Below the pieces are notes generated by a model. It was not told the origin of the DNA, ran no database searches, and saw nothing but the letters and a program-made list of their open reading frames with translations. This document shows, one piece after another, positions 60,434 through 64,000 of a stretch of 64,000 nucleotides of DNA. The DNA is from Lachnospiraceae bacterium (GTDB taxonomy: Bacteria; Bacillota; Clostridia; Lachnospirales; Lachnospiraceae). Within the stretch, counting starts at the first letter, position 1. Each line of letters starts with the position of its first letter. The position numbers and the translations under genes were made by a program. Location: assembly GCA_900769115.1 (NCBI GenBank), contig CAAGFJ010000062.1, positions 1 through 64,000 of the forward strand, written 5' to 3'.

Positions 60434-60478
60434 TAAAAAAATTAAAGCTGCCAATTATACGAATAGTAATTGGCAGCT
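60434..60478 (-). terminator. Strong terminator/attenuator just before recD2
   Basis: AGCTGCCAATTA (60446-60457) and TAATTGGCAGCT (60467-60478) form a perfect 12-bp stem; the minus strand then reads TTAATTTTTTT. It ends the flgJ-blaI transcript. RecD2 must then depend on readthrough or an unseen promoter. Confidence 0.85.
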
Positions 60479-60495
60479 CTGTAATTCCTTGTTAA

Positions 60496-60852
60496 TTACT
60501 GAAGTTTCTCTAAGTCTTCTTTGGTGAGATCCTGATTATTAAGCATCTCCTGAACAAATTCCACAATATCATTGTGATTCCAGAAGCTAATGTGATGCTT
60601 ATAAAGCTTACGTCTATAAGCCTCTTCCGGAACTAAAATCTTGTAAGTATAGATCTTACCGTTACGCTGTAACTTCAAATAATCCTTACGAACAAGCTTT
60701 GAAAGGAATGTAGAAACTGTCTGTGGTTTCCAATCCTTACCATAGAAGCCATTCACTCTGTCAACAACATCTGACAATACAGGCTCCTTCTTGCAGTCCC
60801 AAATAGACTTCATCACTAACTCTTCACTCTCTGTTAACTTCTCGATCTTCAT
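60496..60852 (-). CDS. BlaI/MecI/CopY-family repressor
   Basis: 118 residues. Winged-helix family: LTESEELVMKSIWDCKKEPV starts it, and KDWKPQTVSTFLSKLVRKDY is the recognition helix region. The C-terminal helices dimerise. In resistance systems BlaI is cleaved by the BlaR1 peptidase; none is present here, so the inducer is unknown. It lies 23 bases after flgJ, in a flagellar context. The start is the ATG after GGAGG (60852). A repeated A+T motif in the promoter region upstream (61246-61325) may be its operator. Confidence 0.92.
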   Translation of the reverse strand: MKIEKLTESEELVMKSIWDCKKEPVLSDVVDRVNGFYGKDWKPQTVSTFLSKLVRKDYLKLQRNGKIYTYKILVPEEAYRRKLYKHHISFWNHNDIVEFVQEMLNNQDLTKEDLEKLQ

Positions 60853-60875
60853 ACGTGCCTCCATTCTCGTTCTCA

Positions 60876-61229
60876 CTACAATCCGTAGTTACGTTTCATC
60901 TGTTCATAGAGCTGACTTGCAAGACCTATACCATTCCCCTGTTCTGACGCTAACTTTGCGTACTCCTGTGTCTGCATGTCCTTAAAATAATCCATGTAGC
61001 CACCTGATGAGTCATCGCCTTCTGCCTTCATAATCGTCTTCTCCATGCCCTTGTAGATCTGTTCAATAAAATATGCCTCGAATTCCTTGCAGGCACTCAT
61101 CAGCTCTTCTTCTGTAGTATCTTCCCCTACCTTGCCAAGCGTATTCTCCAAGGCATTCACTGATGCATTCGAAACCTGCGATTGATAACCATTGTAATAT
61201 CCGGTTACATTCATATCCGTAAGTGACAT
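60876..61229 (-). CDS. flgJ: Rod-binding protein (FlgJ N-terminal type)
   Basis: 117 residues. It contains only the rod-binding domain (ELMSACKEFEAYFIEQIYKG, YFKDMQTQEYAKLASEQGNG, GLASQLYEQM), and lacks the muramidase domain of proteobacterial FlgJ. It acts as the rod scaffold/cap at the cell wall. A separate wall hydrolase is presumably required. GGAGG lies before the ATG, and its own promoter lies upstream. Confidence 0.92.
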   Translation of the reverse strand: MSLTDMNVTGYYNGYQSQVSNASVNALENTLGKVGEDTTEEELMSACKEFEAYFIEQIYKGMEKTIMKAEGDDSSGGYMDYFKDMQTQEYAKLASEQGNGIGLASQLYEQMKRNYGL

Positions 61230-61245
61230 AGTTACCTCCTATCTA

Positions 61246-61325
61246 CATATAAAATATATTTACCACAAAACAACCCCTACTGTCAATGATTTTTTTACTT
61301 ATCTCATACATCATATAAAATATAT
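61246..61325. repeat. Direct repeat of a 14-mer around the flgJ promoter
   Basis: CATATAAAATATAT occurs identically at 61246-61259 and 61312-61325, 66 bp apart. The first copy overlaps the -10. The second lies within TACAT...ATGTA half-sites, as in BlaI-type operators. Confidence 0.55.
61257..61286 (-). promoter_or_regulatory. Sigma-A promoter of flgJ-blaI
   Basis: Minus strand TTGACA (61281-61286), 18-base spacer, TAAATA (61257-61262). Lies in the 153-base gap after flgG. Confidence 0.65.
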
Positions 61326-61382
61326 GTAAAAACTTGTCACATTCTTGACACATCACATTGACATTTTTCGGTCATTCATGCC

Positions 61383-62231
61383 TTATCCTCTAAGATTATT
61401 TGCCTGCTGCAACATCTCATCAGATGCCTGGATTGCCTTTGAATTCATCTCATATGCACGCTGTGCAACAATCATGTTAACCATCTCGTCTGCAACCTGT
61501 ACATTCGACATCTCCAGATATCCCTGATGCACCAGACTCGTCTTCAATCCCTGTGCGGTACTCTCCTCGATTGCATTACCTGATGCAACCGTTGCCGTAT
61601 ACAGATTACCACCCGCATTATATAATCCTGACGGATTGTTAAACTGGACAAGACCTATCTTCTGGTTATAAGTCTGTCCATTCACCTGTGCTGTCATCGG
61701 AATGTTCTCATCATCGGCATTCGTTACAAACAGATTCCCTTCCCGGTCGACTACATATTCCCCATTCTTATAACCTTCCGGAATATGAATCTCATTATTA
61801 TACTGATCTAATACCGGATATCCCTCTGACGTACAAAGAATCGTTCCACCGCCCTCTGCTGCCGGCTGTACAGTGAAACTGCCATCTCTGGTATACGCAA
61901 TATTACCATCTGCGTCCCGCACCTTGAAGAAACCATTCCCTTCAATTGCAAGATAATTCTTATTCGTCGTCTCCTGCAAATTACCCTGTGTAAATACCGT
62001 TGTAATAGACCCCGTCCGGGTACCCAGTCCAACCTGTGCTGGAACCGGCTTGTTCTCGCCCGCATTATTCGTGGATTTCGATTGTAAATTCTGATATAGC
62101 AAAGACTTAAATTCCACAGTATCCTTCTTATATCCTGCTGTATTCACATTCGACAGATTATTCGATATCGTGTCCAGATTAGTCTGCTGTGCAACCATTC
62201 CTGACGCTGCACTCCATAACGAACGCATCAT
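61383..62231 (-). CDS. flgG: Distal rod protein FlgG-type
   Basis: 282 residues. LWSAASGMVAQQTNLDTISN and LSNVNTAGYKKDTVEF form the N-terminal rod motif; the C-terminus QRAYEMNSKAIQASDEML is the usual partner helix. The length of about 280 and the extra loop after residue 45 (YQNLQSKSTNN) fit FlgG/FlhP rather than FlgF. It makes up the distal rod of the flagellar axle. Seventeen bases separate it from the flgF-type gene. AGGAGG before ATG-ATG. Confidence 0.9.
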   Translation of the reverse strand: MMRSLWSAASGMVAQQTNLDTISNNLSNVNTAGYKKDTVEFKSLLYQNLQSKSTNNAGENKPVPAQVGLGTRTGSITTVFTQGNLQETTNKNYLAIEGNGFFKVRDADGNIAYTRDGSFTVQPAAEGGGTILCTSEGYPVLDQYNNEIHIPEGYKNGEYVVDREGNLFVTNADDENIPMTAQVNGQTYNQKIGLVQFNNPSGLYNAGGNLYTATVASGNAIEESTAQGLKTSLVHQGYLEMSNVQVADEMVNMIVAQRAYEMNSKAIQASDEMLQQANNLRG

Positions 62232-62248
62232 ATGCTTATCCTCCTATC

Positions 62249-63034
62249 CTATACCCGTCCAATCTCCGTTGTTGCTTTCTGCAACGTAGAGTCTACGGTC
62301 TGAATCATCTTCTGCCCTGCCTCGTATGCCCTTGTAATCGTGATCATATCCACCATCTCTTCGATTACATTCGTATTCGACATCTCCAGATAACCTTGAT
62401 TCACAATGGCTGTAGAAGCCTGTAAACCTGCGGCATCTGTTGCATCATACATATTCTCTCCATATAGTAATAACGCCTGTGGATTCGCAAATCCTGCAAT
62501 ACCAAGGGTTGCTACATTCTGACCATCCACCGTAATATTGCCCTTCTGGTCGATTGCCACATTCTGTGCCGTCTGTGCACCCGGAATCTGGATTCTCTTT
62601 CCATTCTTATCCAACACATAATCTCCATCCTTGGTAACAAGATAACCGTCCGTGTTCACAGTGAAAGAACCATCTCTCGTATACTTGGTACTGGTCTGTC
62701 CCTGCTTGTTTGTTGTCTGAATGGTAAAAAATCCGTCTCCACTAAGCGCAAGATCATACGTGTTACCTGTCTCCCGCAAACTTCCCTGGGACATATCATG
62801 ATATGTCTCACCAATCTTCACTCCCAGATTCATGTCACCGATCCGGTAATTCAAATGACTGTAGTTATTATTGTCATGAATCCGGAGTGCCAGTTCATCA
62901 TCGAAAGATTGGGAGGTAACACCCTGTTTCTTAAATCCGGTAGTGTCAGCATTCGCCATATTATTCGATATAACATCTAACCGCTTCTGCTCATTCACCA
63001 TACCGGTCCATGCCGTGTAAAGACCTCTTACCAT
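62249..63034 (-). CDS. flgF: Proximal rod protein FlgF-type (FlhO-like)
   Basis: 261 residues. LYTAWTGMVNEQKRLDVISN and MANADTTGFKKQGV form the N-terminal signature, the middle has LSGDGFFTIQT and TRDGSFTVNTDGYLV, and the C-terminus ITRAYEAGQKMIQTVDSTLQ matches. With mbl upstream and the flgG-type gene downstream, the order matches mbl-flhO-flhP of Bacillus. TAGGAG before the ATG. Confidence 0.9.
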   Translation of the reverse strand: MVRGLYTAWTGMVNEQKRLDVISNNMANADTTGFKKQGVTSQSFDDELALRIHDNNNYSHLNYRIGDMNLGVKIGETYHDMSQGSLRETGNTYDLALSGDGFFTIQTTNKQGQTSTKYTRDGSFTVNTDGYLVTKDGDYVLDKNGKRIQIPGAQTAQNVAIDQKGNITVDGQNVATLGIAGFANPQALLLYGENMYDATDAAGLQASTAIVNQGYLEMSNTNVIEEMVDMITITRAYEAGQKMIQTVDSTLQKATTEIGRV

Positions 63035-63044
63035 CTCGTCACTC

Positions 63045-64000
63045 CTATTCTTCTTCCATTGCTCCGCTTAGGAACTCAATATACTTGCCGGTGCCAATTG
63101 CCACACATGTCATTGGATCTTCCGCTGTCATGGTTGTAATACCGGTCTCTTCCTCAATCAATTCCTCCAGACCATGAAGCATCGCACCACCACCCGTGAG
63201 TACAATACCGCGGTCTGCAATATCTGCTGCTAACTCCGGCGGTGTCTTCTCTAATACGGAATGTACCGCCTCTATAATCTGCTCTGTCACCTCTTCCAAC
63301 GCTTCTACGGTCTCTTCCGATGTCACAGTTACCGTTCTTGGAAGTCCGGTTACTAAGTTACGGCCACGAATATCCAATGTCAGATTCTCCGGTCTTCGGT
63401 AACAGGTTCCGATCTTAATCTTGATCTCCTCTGCCGTACGCTCCCCGATCAACAGATTATGCTTCTTACGCATATACCGGACGATTGCCTCATCAAAGTC
63501 ATCTCCTGCTGTCTTAATCGATGTGCTGACAACCGTACCTCCCAAAGAGATCACCGCAATATCCGCTGTACCACCACCAATATCTACGATCATGTTGCCA
63601 CATGGTCTTGCAATATCAATTCCTGCTCCAATGGCTGCGGCTACCGGCTCCTCAATAATCGACACATCTCTTGCACCTGCCTGATAGGTTGCATCTTCTA
63701 CCGCCTTCTTCTCTACCTCTGTTACCCCACTTGGTACACAGACCGAGATTCTGGGTCTTCTACCAAAGAAGCTCTTGCCGACTGCCTTCTGGATAAAGTA
63801 CTTCAGCATCTTCTCTGTGATCCGGTAATCCGATATGACACCCTGCCGTAACGGTCTGACTGCCACGATATTCCCTGGTGTCCTTCCTAACATCAAACGT
63901 GCCTCTTCTCCAATCGCCTTGATCCGGTTCGTATCCCGGTCAAATGCAACCACAGACGGCTCCTTCAGTACGACTCCTTTTCCTTTCACATATACGAGGA
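63045..64000 (-). CDS. mbl: MreB/Mbl cell-shape protein, partial at window end
   Basis: The frame is open through position 64000; the apparent GTG at 63989 is an internal Val, since LVY precedes it and VKGKGVVLKEPSVVA is the usual segment near residue 20. About 317 residues are visible. The actin-fold nucleotide motifs are present: VDIGGGTADIAVISLGG (phosphate 2), VLTGGGAMLHGLEEL (adenosine). MreB-type filaments direct lateral wall synthesis. Being followed by flgF and flgG, it is best matched to Mbl, but mreB or mreBH cannot be excluded. Confidence 0.9.
   Translation of the reverse strand, partial: LVYVKGKGVVLKEPSVVAFDRDTNRIKAIGEEARLMLGRTPGNIVAVRPLRQGVISDYRITEKMLKYFIQKAVGKSFFGRRPRISVCVPSGVTEVEKKAVEDATYQAGARDVSIIEEPVAAAIGAGIDIARPCGNMIVDIGGGTADIAVISLGGTVVSTSIKTAGDDFDEAIVRYMRKKHNLLIGERTAEEIKIKIGTCYRRPENLTLDIRGRNLVTGLPRTVTVTSEETVEALEEVTEQIIEAVHSVLEKTPPELAADIADRGIVLTGGGAMLHGLEELIEEETGITTMTAEDPMTCVAIGTGKYIEFLSGAMEEE

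Overview
The window looks like a chromosome segment of a motile, anaerobic, low-to-moderate GC Firmicute, most likely a Lachnospiraceae-type Clostridium relative (Roseburia/Lachnospira/Agathobacter-like). The grounds are the anaerobic class III ribonucleotide reductase, the FliW/CsrA pair, short flagellins, the mbl-flgF-flgG order also found in Bacillus, strong AGGAGG ribosome sites and the lipoprotein GH25. The genus is inferred, not proven. Nearly everything is transcribed from the minus strand; the only confident plus-strand gene is a cold-shock protein at 3375-3581.

Layout, left to right. 0.1-7.8 kb is housekeeping: a GGDEF/EAL protein, a GH25 lipoprotein, a cold-shock gene, nrdD, a cytidylate-kinase-like gene and cysQ. 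7.8-12.7 kb holds a giant glycosyltransferase-Maf fusion, an XRE regulator, a heptad-repeat coiled-coil protein and a CgeB-like glycosyltransferase broken by an amber codon. 12.8-34.3 kb is an A+T-rich surface-glycan locus. It encodes synthesis of a CDP-3,6-dideoxy-4-keto-hexose (RfbF, RfbG, RfbH), an acetolactate-synthase-like ThDP enzyme and an RfbJ-like SDR, which together fit a branched yersiniose-type sugar. It also has a second, two-subunit ThDP enzyme, a radical SAM protein, several transferases and a repeated Rossmann module at the N-terminus of otherwise unrelated proteins. 34.3-36 kb encodes TagD and a TagB/TagF-like polymerase.

37.6-43 kb is a flagellin-glycosylation block: a NeuB-like synthase fused to a cupin, a methyltransferase, a NeuA-like cytidylyltransferase, a Maf transferase and a small helical protein whose homologue is built into the giant fusion upstream. 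43-57 kb is the late flagellar set: two flagellins with a GT2 between them, a FliT/FlgN-like gene, fliS, fliD, flaG, csrA, fliW, flgL, two divergent flgK genes, flgN, flgM and yvyF. 57.4-64 kb has comF, a RecD2-type helicase, a BlaI-type repressor, flgJ, flgG, flgF and the start-truncated mbl.

How it fits together: CCGATATA sigma-28-like elements precede both flagellins, the flaG-fliD group, the flgM group and the neuB-like gene, so filament protein, chaperones, anti-sigma factor and sugar supply appear to be one regulon. Both flagellin leaders carry GGA motifs suited to CsrA, with FliW and CsrA encoded alongside. The NeuB/NeuA products would feed the Maf proteins that modify flagellin. The 12.8-34 kb locus probably builds a separate CDP-sugar-containing surface polymer. 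Decay is visible at several points: an amber-broken glycosyltransferase, a frameshifted Rossmann-protein copy at 27 kb, and an AAA-ATPase that has lost its nuclease domain.
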